From: Burkholderiales bacterium
GTDB lineage: Bacteria > Pseudomonadota > Gammaproteobacteria > Burkholderiales > Casimicrobiaceae
Reading direction: 5' to 3'
Length of the DNA stretch: 57,714 nucleotides
NCBI GenBank assembly: GCA_025927765.1
Contig: JAICKU010000016.1
Coordinates: 1-57,714, forward strand
Part shown: positions 1 through 8,769 of the stretch, one piece after another
Layout of the letters: every line of letters begins with the position of its first letter
Numbering within the stretch: the stretch's first letter is position 1
The notes under the pieces: model-generated
Told to the model about the DNA's origin: nothing
Seen by the model: the letters and a program-made list of their open reading frames with translations, nothing else
Database searches by the model: none
Translations under genes and position numbers: made by a program

Positions 1-2
1 CA

Positions 3-584
3 AGGGTCACGGGTCGCATAGTTCACGGTGAACGGCGTGACGAAGCTCGCCTGCAGCGTTACCTCGCCACTCGGAAAACTTTGCGACAGCAGTATTCACG
101 AGCTGCGTTTCTCCCGGCATTTGAACCTACGGCGAGGCAAGAGTTTCGCGCATTCACGCGGGACGTCTATGCACGAATTGAGATTGTCGACGGCATCGGC
201 CGATCGCCAGTCAACCCTACAGCGGTCGTAATAGTATTAGTTTCTGCGGCGAATGCCATGCTGCAGGTTCAGGGCGCAGAAGCTGCTCGATGTCTTGGCC
301 TGTCCACTCAAGTTCCGCTGAGACCAATCTTCTGGACCTTCGGACCGGCTCGGCGCATTCGTCAAGCTGCAAGTGCAAATGAAGCATGTCGCTTCGCGCT
401 AGCTTGCGCTTGCGGGACGTCCCGCTGGATTGGCAGTAGCCGCACTCTGGTATTTAGGAAAGAAGGGAGTAACCCCGACAATCGCGTTCACGCCATCGAA
501 AGCAAGCTTTCCGCAGTAGAGTTTGCCGCGCTCTCACTGCGGAAATCGGCATCATGCCCCGGTGGATGCGAAGCGCATTCGTGA
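3..584 (+). CDS. Open reading frame fragment at window edge, unrecognised
   Basis: A frame is open from the left edge to a stop at 582-584. Its first ~75 residues (Arg-rich, with a run like RQEFRAFTRDVYARIEIVDG) read like real protein, but I recognise no family. The last ~45 residues lie inside the direct repeat at 442-614, where the other copy of the repeat reads in a different frame. Any real gene therefore probably ends, or has been cut, before about base 440. It could be the 3' part of a gene truncated when the neighbouring island arrived. Confidence 0.2.
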   Translation, partial: RVTGRIVHGERRDEARLQRYLATRKTLRQQYSRAAFLPAFEPTARQEFRAFTRDVYARIEIVDGIGRSPVNPTAVVIVLVSAANAMLQVQGAEAARCLGLSTQVPLRPIFWTFGPARRIRQAASANEACRFALACACGTSRWIGSSRTLVFRKEGSNPDNRVHAIESKLSAVEFAALSLRKSASCPGGCEAHS

Positions 585-614
585 CGTACCGGTTGAAAGG
601 GAAGCGGGGCATCT
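442..614. repeat. Direct repeat copy A (~173 bp), left boundary of the catabolic island
   Basis: This segment matches 20217-20384 in the same orientation. By hand alignment I count 3 substitutions and 5 indel bases in three small gaps (2, 2 and 1). Both copies begin at GCACTCTGG and end at GCGGGGCATCT. The 19.6 kb between the copies holds the carboxylase/BKACE gene set. I see no convincing terminal inverted repeats and do not recognise the element. The indels change reading frame, so at least one copy is not coding. Confidence 0.85.
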
Positions 615-920
615 CTGATCGTGAGATGGCCTCATCGAGCCGCTCGAGCAGCTAGATAACGCTCAACCATAGGGCAGCGCGAGGACACTTACTTGAAGTC
701 GCGCTCGCGAAGGGAATGAAGGCGGAGTCCGATCGGCTGGGATACGAGAGATTTTGGAAGACGCGCTTAGCTGGAACGTCTTCGTCAGCTTGGACGGTGC
801 CCGGCACCCGCAATTACTGTTGCAATAGCTACAGTAAACATGATGAGAAGTATGTTGCCAGCCGAAACCCGCGCCGCACGCCGTGGATGTCGATGACGTG
901 CCGGCAATTTCAACGAAGTG
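615..920. other. Gene-free stretch between repeat copy A and bioY
   Basis: About 300 bases with no recognisable gene, terminator or inverted repeat. Short frames exist on both strands but none resembles a known family. It lies downstream of bioY and probably represents island-border debris. Confidence 0.5.
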
Positions 921-1511
921 CTAGCTGGATAGCCGGTGGACCAGGCGCCATGCTGCGGGAAGCGTCCACCCCGCAAGCAGCGTCTTTGCGACCGTCGCAG
1001 CGGCAAAGGGCGTCAGACCGAACCGGATGGCTCGCCCCCCACCGACGAGCTCCGATAGCCAGATGACGCCTACGCCAAGGATCAGGACGTGGGCGAGTGT
1101 CATTCCGACCAAAGCATGCCCAAGTCTCCGATCCCAGCCGCGTGCGGCGAGCGCTCCGCAAAGCCATGCGGCGAGGACGAACCCCAGGAGATAGCCTCCC
1201 GTCGGGCCAATCATGTATGCGATGCCGATTCCCCTCTCTGGCGTACCCGCGAAGACCGGGAGGCCCAGCGCACCCGCGGCGAGATATGCGAGCATGGTCG
1301 CAACGCCGAGCCGCGTTCCGTACGCCATCCCGATGACGAGAACGACGTAGGTTTGCATGGTCATCGGTACCGGCCACCAGGGGATCTCGATCTTTGCCGA
1401 AACAGTCAAGGCGACAACGCCTAGCAGCGCCAGGAGCAACTCCGCCCGTCCCCGACGGTGCGCAATCGCCCAAACGATCGGTGAACTCCCCTGCAAAGCC
1501 ACTTCGCGCAC
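921..1511 (-). CDS. bioY: Biotin transporter BioY (S-component)
   Basis: A 196-residue membrane protein with the BioY hallmarks. The segment IEIPWWPVPMTMQTYVVL comes after the first transmembrane helix, followed by YGTRLG, ALGLPVFAG and the GPTGGYLLGF motif, with about six hydrophobic segments in all. BioY takes up biotin, alone or with an ECF energising module; no EcfA or EcfT gene is present here. It is the last gene of the leftward operon that begins with the biotin carboxyl carrier and biotin carboxylase. Biotin import therefore seems to be co-inherited with a biotin-dependent enzyme. Length is normal for the family. Confidence 0.93.
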   Translation of the reverse strand: MREVALQGSSPIVWAIAHRRGRAELLLALLGVVALTVSAKIEIPWWPVPMTMQTYVVLVIGMAYGTRLGVATMLAYLAAGALGLPVFAGTPERGIGIAYMIGPTGGYLLGFVLAAWLCGALAARGWDRRLGHALVGMTLAHVLILGVGVIWLSELVGGGRAIRFGLTPFAAATVAKTLLAGWTLPAAWRLVHRLSS

Positions 1512-1570
1512 GATCTCTCCTTTCCACTAACGCCGGTTGTACATTGGTAGATCAACCGTATCCTTCAGCA

Positions 1571-1672
1571 TCACGTCATGGCTTCACGCGCGTATCGCCG
1601 CGCGATCGTGCTACCGATTCCGCCACCCGACCCGGTAATGAGCGCAACCCGACCTGCCAGGCGATTGGCCAT
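1571..1672 (-). pseudogene. SDR oxidoreductase N-terminal fragment
   Basis: A minus-strand ATG at 1672 opens a 33-residue frame beginning MANRLAGRVALITGSGGGIG, which is the start and NAD(P)-binding TGxxxGIG motif of a short-chain dehydrogenase. It stops at 1571-1573, just after the first helix (ARRYARE). The rest of the ~250-residue family is absent. The fragment lies between the TSUP gene and bioY in the same direction, so an SDR gene of this operon has apparently been deleted down to its first beta-alpha-beta unit. Confidence 0.7.
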
Positions 1673-1703
1673 ACTATTCGGACCAAAGTACGCGCTGCAG
1701 GCG

Positions 1704-2432
1704 TCAGGCAAAGACGATGCCGGTCGACACCGCAATCAGTAGAAGCAATGTGAGCTGCCGAAAGCGGGCGTCGCTGAGACGTGGGAACACGCGGGTGCCC
1801 GCAATCAGCCCGAAGTAATACGTGGGGGCGAGCCACAGCGACGCCACGACGGCAGGTACGTCAAACACATCCTGGTACCAGAGTGCTGCAAGGCCAGCGA
1901 GTGACGCGATCGTTACATACAACGTGAGATTGGCTCGTGTGGTGGCTACCGGATCCGGGCCCGAAAGTAGATACAAGATCACCGGCGGCCCGCCGACACT
2001 CGTTGCTCCCAGCATGGCGCCGCTTAGCGCACCCAATCCGACCGACGTGCTGAGCCGCTGACGACCACTGTACCGCCATCCGATCAGCAAGATCACCGCG
2101 AATACGATGACCGTAAGCGCGATCGCACGCCGCATCAGCTGCGGCTCCAGCGATACGAGAACCAGCGTGCCGAGCGGTACACAAACGCACGCCGCCAAGA
2201 GGATTGCGCCCATCAAGCGCCAGTTCACGAGAGTATGTGTGTGCAACAACATCGGAGCAGCCACTATCGACTCCAGCACCAGCACGACTGGCACCGTCAG
2301 CCGCGGCCCGAGCAGCAAGGCGAGCGGTGGCGACATCACCATTGCACCGCCAAACCCCGTCACGCCACGGACGATCCCTGCTGCGCCGGCGATGAGCAGC
2401 GCGACAGCCAATGTGTTTGCACCGAGTGGCAT
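1704..2432 (-). CDS. TSUP (TauE/SafE) family membrane transporter
   Basis: A 242-residue hydrophobic protein with the family's twofold pattern. RGVTGFGGAMVMSPPLALLLG occurs near residue 22, and a second half contains SGAMLGATSVGGPPVILYLL near residue 132. About eight transmembrane segments are visible. TSUP proteins move sulfite, sulfonates or organic acids across the inner membrane; the substrate cannot be read from sequence. It is 47 bases downstream of the carboxyltransferase gene and co-directional, so it probably exports or imports a substrate or by-product of that operon. Confidence 0.85.
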   Translation of the reverse strand: MPLGANTLAVALLIAGAAGIVRGVTGFGGAMVMSPPLALLLGPRLTVPVVLVLESIVAAPMLLHTHTLVNWRLMGAILLAACVCVPLGTLVLVSLEPQLMRRAIALTVIVFAVILLIGWRYSGRQRLSTSVGLGALSGAMLGATSVGGPPVILYLLSGPDPVATTRANLTLYVTIASLAGLAALWYQDVFDVPAVVASLWLAPTYYFGLIAGTRVFPRLSDARFRQLTLLLLIAVSTGIVFA

Positions 2433-2479
2433 GTCGGGTGAGCGACGCGTGGGTCGGTTACCTGGTCGCCTGCATCACA

Positions 2480-3949
2480 TCACGCGGCGACAGTTATGTC
2501 GGCTCCAGCAAATCTGACTCGCGCGTAGCCCACATCCGTCCGCGCCCCCAGATAGCGAATCAGCTCCATCAGCGGCGTTGCGCGGAATTGGCACCCCGGA
2601 ATCGGGTTGCGCAGTGGCTCGATCAGCTTGCGATCGTAAAACGCCGAGAGCAGAAGGTCCTCGTCGGTTGCCGCCGCTCCGAGTTCACGCCGCAGGCGTG
2701 GAATTCGCGGTTCGAGGCGCGCGGCTGGCGCTTCGGTTACGTACTCCCGGTCTGAAATATTGGCGCGCTCGAGGAACTCCGGCGCAAGTGGTGCCGCGAG
2801 ACGGCCGTAGTAACCCCGTGCGTACTTGCGAATCTCGTCCGGAATCGTCTTGTACCGCTCCCCCTGTACGACGTTCAGCGTCGCCTGGGTGACGAGGTAT
2901 TGTGCGAACGGACTGACCGCGATCGGGTAACCGAGGTCGCGACGCACTCGCGCAACCTCGTCGAGGATCTCGGGAAGACGGTGCGCAAGCCTCATCGACT
3001 CGAGCTGATAGCGCAAGTTCGAGATCATTCCGCCAGGTATCTGGTGCTCGTAGAGCGCCGGGTCATACGCCGCGATCTTCCCGCGCGGCTTATCTTCGCG
3101 TTCGCAAATCCAATCAAAATACCCCGCCACTTCCGCCAATGCGGCATCGTCCATGGACGTCGCGAGCCCAAGTCTGCGGGCACGCGCAAGGATATCCTCG
3201 GTTGCGGGTAACGAAGCCCCGTTGGCCAGTGGCTCCGTGGCCGTATAGCCGAGACGAAAGCCACTTTGCATCGCAATGTCGTAGACCTCCGGTGCGAGCC
3301 CCGACTGGCAGTGCGAGTGGAGCTGCAACGGAATTCCATTTGCCGCCTGTACTACTGCGGGAAACAGGCTGCGGCCACGCTCCGGTGTAAGCAGCCCGGT
3401 CGGGTCCTTGATCGAGATGAACTCGACCCCGAGTGCCAGCAGCTCGCGCGTACGCTCCACGTAATAGGCGTCGGTATGTACCGGCGAAAGCGTGTAGGTC
3501 ATCATGGCGTTGACCTGCATGCCTGCCTCGTGTCCCGAGCGAACGGACGACTCTATGTTGCGATTGTCGTTCAGCGCATCGTATACCGTAAGTACTTTGA
3601 TGCCGCGGCGGGCGAGGACATGCGAGTTGAGCGACACGACATCATCGGGGAAGAGCTCGAACGTATAAAGACTTTGACCGCGAGTTAGACCGTCGCAGGC
3701 GGTCGCAAAGCGACTGCATAGCAGTCCCACGCGCTCCCAGGGATTTTCCTGCAAGTAGCGCACGCATACATCGAAGACTGCACCGCCAAGGATGTTGATG
3801 AACGCGTACCCTGCGCGATCGATAACGTCGACGATTGGCGTCATCGTTGCCGTGGTCATGCGCGTACCCCACAGGCATTGGTGTGCATCGCGTAGCGTTA
3901 CGTCGATGAAGTCGAAGCGGTGCTCACCGGGGCGGAAGTTGGCGCTCAT
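2480..3949 (-). CDS. Biotin-dependent carboxyltransferase subunit (PycB/OadA-like), paralogue 1
   Basis: A 489-residue protein with an HMGL-like TIM barrel followed by the conserved PYC/OADA domain. Visible landmarks are DVTLRDAHQ (metal-ligand Asp16 and Gln24), GGAVFDVCVR (Arg64), IKDPTG with the expected carbamylated Lys181, and the HSH metal pair at 211/213. Near residue 350 there is VSPFAQYLVTQATLNV, then GERYKT. It lacks a biotinyl domain, which is encoded separately two genes upstream. By family this transfers CO2 between carboxybiotin and a keto acid or ketone. HSHC replaces the usual HTHD/HTHA, a feature shared with the second paralogue at 17408-18880. Its ATG directly follows the biotin carboxylase stop codon. 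The substrate is not known to be pyruvate. Confidence 0.9.
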   Translation of the reverse strand: MSANFRPGEHRFDFIDVTLRDAHQCLWGTRMTTATMTPIVDVIDRAGYAFINILGGAVFDVCVRYLQENPWERVGLLCSRFATACDGLTRGQSLYTFELFPDDVVSLNSHVLARRGIKVLTVYDALNDNRNIESSVRSGHEAGMQVNAMMTYTLSPVHTDAYYVERTRELLALGVEFISIKDPTGLLTPERGRSLFPAVVQAANGIPLQLHSHCQSGLAPEVYDIAMQSGFRLGYTATEPLANGASLPATEDILARARRLGLATSMDDAALAEVAGYFDWICEREDKPRGKIAAYDPALYEHQIPGGMISNLRYQLESMRLAHRLPEILDEVARVRRDLGYPIAVSPFAQYLVTQATLNVVQGERYKTIPDEIRKYARGYYGRLAAPLAPEFLERANISDREYVTEAPAARLEPRIPRLRRELGAAATDEDLLLSAFYDRKLIEPLRNPIPGCQFRATPLMELIRYLGARTDVGYARVRFAGADITVAA

Positions 3950-5314
3950 TTATGCCTCTGCGAACTCGTCCTCGACGAAGCGCGTGTGGACATCAGCCCC
4001 GAGGAACCGCGCGTCGGCCAACAGGCGCTGGTGGAACGAAGCGGTCGTCGGGATGCCCTCGATGCGCATTTCAGCCAGGGCCCGTCGCATGCGTGCAATT
4101 GCCTCATCGCGATCACTGCCCCAAGCGATAACCTTGGCGAGGAGTGAGTCGTAATACGGCGGTACGCTGTAGCCGGGATAGAGATGCGAATCGACACGAA
4201 TCCCGGGGCCGCCTGGCCAGATCACGGTGTGTATCTCGCCTGGGGTCGGCGCAAATCCACGCTCCGGATCCTCGGCATTGATGCGGCACTCGAGCGCATG
4301 GCCGGTTGGCCGCACGTCGCGTTGGTGGAGGCCGATCGGCTCGCCCTGTGCGATGCGGATCTGCGCTTTGACAATGTCGATCCCTGTCACCATTTCAGTG
4401 ACGGGATGCTCCACTTGGACGCGCGTGTTCATCTCCATGAAGTAGAAGGCTCCGTTCGCGGCGTTGACAATGAACTCGATCGTTCCAGCGTTCACGTAGC
4501 CCACCTGTCGACAGATCCGCACCGCTGCCTCACCCATTTGAGCGCGGACCACCTCATCGAGCGCTGGCGACGGACTTTCCTCGACCAGCTTTTGATTGCG
4601 CCGCTGTATCGAGCAATCGCGCTCACCAAGGTGCAGTACGGTCTCGCCATCGGACAGCACCTGGATCTCGACGTGCCGTACTCGCTCGAGGAATTTCTCG
4701 ATATATAGGCCAGCGTCACCAAAGGCTGATTGCGCCTCGTGCGCCGCGTCCCTGAAATGGCGCGGGAGGCTTGTCTCATCACGCACCACACGCATCCCGC
4801 GGCCTCCGCCGCCCGCGGTCGCCTTCAGGAGTACGGGATAGCCGAGGGCCGACGCAGCGACAAGCGCGGCAGCGACGTCGGGAACTGTCCCCGCTGAGCC
4901 CGGCGTGATTGGCACATCGGCCTCGGCAGCCATGCGACGCGCCGTGGCCTTGTCACCCATCAGCTCGATCGCGCGTGCCCCCGGTCCAATGAAGACGATT
5001 CCGGCCTCGTCGCAGGCGCGCGCAAATGCCGCGTTCTCGGAGAGAAAGCCATATCCGGGGTGAATCGCGTCGGCGCCGGCGAGACGGGCTGCGGCAACGA
5101 TCTTTTCGATATCAAGATAGCTGCTGCGCGACGGCGGTGAACCGATGCATATGGAGCTTTCGGCCATTCGGACGGCAAGTGAATTGCGGTCCGCGGTTGA
5201 GTACACAGCCACGGTCTCGAGCCCGATCTCCCGGCACGCACGCAGCACCCGTAGCGCGATTTCCCCCCGGTTCGCCACCAGGACGCGCCGAAACGTGCGC
5301 CGCGGACGACTCAT
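3950..5314 (-). CDS. Biotin carboxylase subunit (AccC/PycA-like)
   Basis: A 454-residue ATP-grasp protein of full family length. It begins VLVANRGEIALRVLRACRE and contains GADAIHPGYGFLSEN, the glycine-rich ATP loop KATAGGGGRGM, ERDCSIQRRNQKLVEE, and the catalytic stretch MEMNTRVQVEHPVTE. It carboxylates biotin on the carrier protein using ATP and bicarbonate. Its start overlaps the carrier's stop (ATGA) and its stop abuts the carboxyltransferase start. The three proteins should therefore be made together as one enzyme. It is probably not the housekeeping AccC, because no fatty-acid genes are linked and a carboxyltransferase of the pyruvate type is adjacent. Confidence 0.94.
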   Translation of the reverse strand: MSRPRRTFRRVLVANRGEIALRVLRACREIGLETVAVYSTADRNSLAVRMAESSICIGSPPSRSSYLDIEKIVAAARLAGADAIHPGYGFLSENAAFARACDEAGIVFIGPGARAIELMGDKATARRMAAEADVPITPGSAGTVPDVAAALVAASALGYPVLLKATAGGGGRGMRVVRDETSLPRHFRDAAHEAQSAFGDAGLYIEKFLERVRHVEIQVLSDGETVLHLGERDCSIQRRNQKLVEESPSPALDEVVRAQMGEAAVRICRQVGYVNAGTIEFIVNAANGAFYFMEMNTRVQVEHPVTEMVTGIDIVKAQIRIAQGEPIGLHQRDVRPTGHALECRINAEDPERGFAPTPGEIHTVIWPGGPGIRVDSHLYPGYSVPPYYDSLLAKVIAWGSDRDEAIARMRRALAEMRIEGIPTTASFHQRLLADARFLGADVHTRFVEDEFAEA

Positions 5315-5880
5315 TTGGGACGGGGTGCAAGCACGATGAGCGGCGCTTGCGCTTCCACCGGTGCTGCGTCCTCCACCAGGATGTGGGTGACCACCCCCTC
5401 GGCCCCCGCCGAGATCGAATTCATCAGTTTCATTACCTCAATGATGCAGACGATTGTGTCCGCGTCCACACGATCCCCAACCGCCACAAACGGTCGCGCA
5501 CCGGGCTCAGGCGCCCGGTAGAAGGTACCCACCATCGGCGCACGAATCACCATCGCATCCGGCGGCCAGCGGTCGCCTGATGCTTGTTCAGGATGCGGTG
5601 CGACCGACACAGGTTGGGCCGGGGGAAGATCCGACGACACCGTAGTCGGCGACGCAGGTGGCGCGTGAGCCGGTGTAGCGGGCAATGCGGGCGACGGCGA
5701 GCGTCCCGGTGCTCGCTCGACCGTCGGAAGGTCGGTCGTCGACGGCGCCGCCGGCGCGCGCCGTCGCAGCTCGACTTCGATGTCACCGACCTTCAACCGA
5801 AACTCGGAAAACAGCTCGGACGCCTTCAGGATCTCCACGATACGCAGCAGATCCTCGTAGGTGAGCGGGTCGTTGGCCAA
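5311..5880 (-). CDS. Biotin carboxyl carrier protein (AccB-like)
   Basis: The N-terminal helix resembles AccB (YEDLLRIVEILKASELFSEF, then a VGDIEVELRRR strand). A Pro/Ala-rich linker of ~60 residues follows, then a C-terminal biotinyl domain with APMVGTFY and EVMKLMN, whose Lys (~151) would carry biotin. I place the start at a TTG at 5880 because GGAG sits six bases before it. An ATG at 5991 in the same frame would add 37 residues, but would overlap the start of the divergent iclR. It is first in the leftward operon and overlaps the biotin carboxylase gene by four bases. Confidence 0.85.
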   Translation of the reverse strand: MANDPLTYEDLLRIVEILKASELFSEFRLKVGDIEVELRRRAPAAPSTTDLPTVERAPGRSPSPALPATPAHAPPASPTTVSSDLPPAQPVSVAPHPEQASGDRWPPDAMVIRAPMVGTFYRAPEPGARPFVAVGDRVDADTIVCIIEVMKLMNSISAGAEGVVTHILVEDAAPVEAQAPLIVLAPRPK

Positions 5881-5895
5881 GCGCGACTCCGGAAA

Positions 5896-6001
5896 TGAAA
5901 TTGCAAGAGGTCGTTCGCGCGCCCGGCAGGCGAGCGACGCGATGATTGCACGACAACCGGAGTCTTGCAATAATAAAACATGGTATTTCATCCAACGAAA
6001 T
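5896..6001. promoter_or_regulatory. Candidate IclR operator / divergent promoter region
   Basis: This is the short region between the leftward carboxylase operon and rightward iclR. It contains an inverted repeat ATTGCA-N15-TGCAAT (5945-5971), a second one ATTTC-N7-GAAAT (5985-6001), and another ATTGCA at 5900. AT-rich DNA (AATAATAAAACAT) lies between. IclR-family regulators commonly bind such short palindromes in divergent promoters. Which palindrome is the operator is a guess. Confidence 0.45.
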
Positions 6002-6840
6002 TTGCGTCGACCGAGGACAGAGGCGAGCTGGCGACCTCTGCAGCCTTACGCGCATTCGTCGTGCTTGAATGCATCGTGAGTGCGGAGCGGCCACCGACCC
6101 TCGACGAGATCACTCGCACGAGTGGCTTACCGAAGCCGACGGTTTATCGCGTACTCCAGCTTCTTGTGCGAAGCAGCCTGGCAGAGCGCGAGGTGCATGA
6201 AAGACGCTACACGGTCGGTTCACGTACGGCCGCACTTGCCCTCGCGGTACAGGTACACGCACCGCGCCGTGCAGAACGGCGGGCGATCCTCGCGCGCCTC
6301 GTCGATACGATTGGTGAGACATGCAACTTCACCATGCTCGATGGGAACGAGGTCGTGTATCTCGAGCGGGTGGAGACTGCGGCCAACGTGCGCCTGCACA
6401 TGAGGGCCGGTTCGCGTGTACCGCTCCATTGCACGGCGAGCGGCAAGCTCCTGTTGTCCGGTCTTGCGCCGGCGCAGGCCCGGCGGCTCCTGGGGTCGGG
6501 CCCACTGCGCCGTTACACCGAGCGAACGATAGTGGAAGTCGATGTGCTGCTGCGCGAGCTTGCGAAAGTGCGCTCTACCGGCGTAGGTACTGACGCCGGC
6601 GAGTACCTCGAAGGATCGGTATGCCTCGCGGTGCCGGTATTTGATCCACGCGGCCGAATGTGTGCAACGCTTGCAGTCCACGGACCCGCGCCACGAATGT
6701 CGCTCAAGAAGGGCCAGGGGTTCCTCGCCGCTATGCGTGAAGCCGCGGAACTCATGGGCGCCACGCTGGTTTCCGATCGAACTGCTCACGCCACTGCTTC
6801 CGGACCTGCTCACCCACGACCACCACGCATTGCCGCATGA
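5980..6840 (+). CDS. IclR-family transcriptional regulator
   Basis: A 286-residue protein with an N-terminal winged helix-turn-helix (PTLDEITRTSGLPKPTVYRVLQ, about residues 39-60). The C-terminal IclR effector domain includes RAGSRVPLHCTASGKLLLSG and the later SVCLAVPVFD strand. It is divergent from the biotin carboxylase operon and its stop overlaps the start of the BKACE gene (ATGA), so it probably controls both transcription units in response to a small acid. The ATG at 5980 has no strong ribosome site, but it is the only start that leaves the full DNA-binding domain. Confidence 0.92.
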   Translation: MVFHPTKFASTEDRGELATSAALRAFVVLECIVSAERPPTLDEITRTSGLPKPTVYRVLQLLVRSSLAEREVHERRYTVGSRTAALALAVQVHAPRRAERRAILARLVDTIGETCNFTMLDGNEVVYLERVETAANVRLHMRAGSRVPLHCTASGKLLLSGLAPAQARRLLGSGPLRRYTERTIVEVDVLLRELAKVRSTGVGTDAGEYLEGSVCLAVPVFDPRGRMCATLAVHGPAPRMSLKKGQGFLAAMREAAELMGATLVSDRTAHATASGPAHPRPPRIAA

Positions 6841-7670
6841 CACAGCCCGTCATAATCACCGTAGCGATCACTGGTGCCGTACCACGGAAGAAAGACAACC
6901 CAGCGGTGCCAGTAACCCCAGTGGAGCAGGTCGAGTCTACGCACGAGGCCTTCGAGGCTGGCGCCTCGCTGGTTCACATCCATGTCCGTAGTTCGGATGA
7001 ATCCCCGAGCTCCGATCCCCAGCTTTACGCGCGCGTGCAGGAAGGGGTGCGGAAGCACTGTCCGGGCATGATCGTTCAGTTCTCCACGGGTGGCCGCGGA
7101 CGCGACCAGGCTAAGCGTGGCGCGATGCTCTACCTCAAGCCGGACATGGCCTCGCTCGCAACCGGGTCGGTCAACTTCCCCACCGGAATCTACGAGAATC
7201 CACCGGACTTCGTGGAGGGGCTCGCGAAGGCAATGCTCGACAATGGCATCAAGCCGGAGATTGAAGTCTTCGACCTTGCGATGCTGTACAACGCTGCGAA
7301 TCTAGCGAAGAAGGGGCTCCTCGCCGAGCGACCGCATGTGCAGTTTGTCCTCGGTGTGCCCAATGCGTTGCCGGCAAGGCGCTCGATCTTCGACTTTCTA
7401 CGTGCAGAGCTCGCCCCCGTGCTACCTGGCGCAACGTGGGTGGCAGCCGGCATTGGACGGCACCAATGGGAAGTCAACCAATGGTGCCTGGAGACGGGCG
7501 GTCACTGCCGCACCGGCCTTGAGGACAATCTAAAGATTACACCGGACCGGCTCGCGGTGAGCAATGCGGAACTCGTCCGTAAGGTCGTCGATGCGTGCGC
7601 CGGCTACAACCGTCGACCCGCGACGCCCGCGGAGGCGCGGCTGATGTTGGGACTCGCGCCGACACAGTGA
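6837..7670 (+). CDS. BKACE beta-keto acid cleavage enzyme (DUF849)
   Basis: A 277-residue protein matching the 3-keto-5-aminohexanoate cleavage enzyme family. It has VHIHVR with the zinc ligands His47 and His49, the FSTGGRGRD loop, and TGLEDN with Glu229, the third metal ligand. Family members condense a beta-keto acid with acetyl-CoA and split it to acetoacetate and a new acyl-CoA. The gene overlaps iclR by four bases. Because the divergent operon encodes a carboxylase whose product could be a beta-keto acid, the two enzymes may act in sequence. Substrate specificity varies widely in this family and is not resolved here. Confidence 0.93.
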   Translation: MTQPVIITVAITGAVPRKKDNPAVPVTPVEQVESTHEAFEAGASLVHIHVRSSDESPSSDPQLYARVQEGVRKHCPGMIVQFSTGGRGRDQAKRGAMLYLKPDMASLATGSVNFPTGIYENPPDFVEGLAKAMLDNGIKPEIEVFDLAMLYNAANLAKKGLLAERPHVQFVLGVPNALPARRSIFDFLRAELAPVLPGATWVAAGIGRHQWEVNQWCLETGGHCRTGLEDNLKITPDRLAVSNAELVRKVVDACAGYNRRPATPAEARLMLGLAPTQ

Positions 7671-7918
7671 ATCGGGCACAGGGCAGGCGCTAGATGAGGT
7701 TGTGATTTGCCGACGGTCGAATGGGGGCACTGAGCGCCGAAGCTGCTTTAGCTAAGCGAGGAGCCTGGAAGCGTTCGGGATCGACGGCAGCCATAGCCCG
7801 AGGATTGCGAAGGGTGCACCACCGTAAGTGCGTATAGCGAGTCGGATAAGCGATCGCGAGGACCTCTCGACCGAAGACCTTCAGTGGAGTTGCGCAGAAC
7901 ACGCGGCGGAGCAAGACG

Positions 7919-8668
7919 ATGGATCTCGAGCTCAATGGCAGGACGGCGCTGGTAACGGGTGCGGGTGGTGGCATCGGCGCGACCATTGCGGCGACGCTGG
8001 CGGCCCATGGCTGTATCGTCTACGTCGGCGATACCAACCTTGAAGCCGCGCGCGTGGCGGCGGGCGCGTGCGTTGGTACGGCGCAGCCGGTCTTGCTCGA
8101 CGTAGGCGATCCCGAAGCGGTCGCGCGGGTGGTCGACCGCGTCGTTCATGAAAATGCCCGCTTCGACATCTTGGTAAACAATGCGGGTATCCTCAAGACC
8201 GGGCCGGCTGTCGAGTCGAGCATCAGGGACTGGGACGACGTCTGCCGCGTCAACCTGTCCGGAGTCTTTTACTGCTGCAGGACCGTCCTGCCCGTCATGC
8301 TCGTTCAACGCTACGGCAAGATCGTAAATATCGCGTCCGTCTCGGCGGTCAAAGGGGGCGGGACGTTCGGCAATGTGCTTTACGGTACGACCAAAGCTGG
8401 AGTGGTCGCGCTTACCAAGGGTCTTGCGCGCGAAGTCGCCCCACACGGCATAAACGTAAACGCCATCGCACCGGGAGTCACCGAAACGGCGATGACCAGC
8501 AGCCTCATGACGCCTCAGTCCCGCGAAGTCGTGCTTGCCTCGATCCCCGCAGGCCGGCTTGCGGCAGTTCAGGACGTCGCCAATGTCGCGGCACTGCTCG
8601 CGTCGGACGTCCTCTCCTACGTGAACGGCGCAACCATCCCTGTCGATGGCGGCTACCTCACGCGATAA
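7919..8668 (+). CDS. Short-chain dehydrogenase/reductase (FabG-like)
   Basis: A 249-residue SDR of classical length. It has the cofactor motif TGAGGGIG, the NNAG motif, a catalytic Ser in NIASVSAV, the YGTTK Tyr-Lys pair, and the C-terminal strand GATIPVDGGYL. It would interconvert an alcohol and a ketone using NAD(P)H. It sits 250 bases after BKACE and 100 bases before the ABC importer. A role in oxidising a substrate alcohol to the ketone used by the carboxylase is possible but inferred only from position. Confidence 0.92.
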   Translation: MDLELNGRTALVTGAGGGIGATIAATLAAHGCIVYVGDTNLEAARVAAGACVGTAQPVLLDVGDPEAVARVVDRVVHENARFDILVNNAGILKTGPAVESSIRDWDDVCRVNLSGVFYCCRTVLPVMLVQRYGKIVNIASVSAVKGGGTFGNVLYGTTKAGVVALTKGLAREVAPHGINVNAIAPGVTETAMTSSLMTPQSREVVLASIPAGRLAAVQDVANVAALLASDVLSYVNGATIPVDGGYLTR

Positions 8669-8769
8669 GGCGTCGTGCGAATCGACGGTAGTGCGAGCTA
8701 GATCGGATTGATTCACCCGCCCTGATCCGAGACGGCACAACAAGCGGACCAACCGAAGGAGGAGATGAG

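Noticed and set aside
1600-1660. Minus-strand GGTGGCGGAATCGGTAGC resembles the D-arm of a leucine tRNA
   Set aside because: The same bases translate as the TGSGGGIGS motif of an SDR in frame with an ATG at 1672, and no matching acceptor or T-arm exists.
2480-5880. Housekeeping pyruvate carboxylase or acetyl-CoA carboxylase
   Set aside because: No AccA/AccD-type transferase is present; carboxyltransferase motifs depart from pyruvate carboxylase, the subunits are split, and the genes are linked to BKACE, an importer and a second transferase, so I did not name the substrate.
7748-8752. A 334-codon minus-strand frame across the SDR gene
   Set aside because: The plus strand has a complete SDR with all catalytic motifs; the minus frame matches nothing known.
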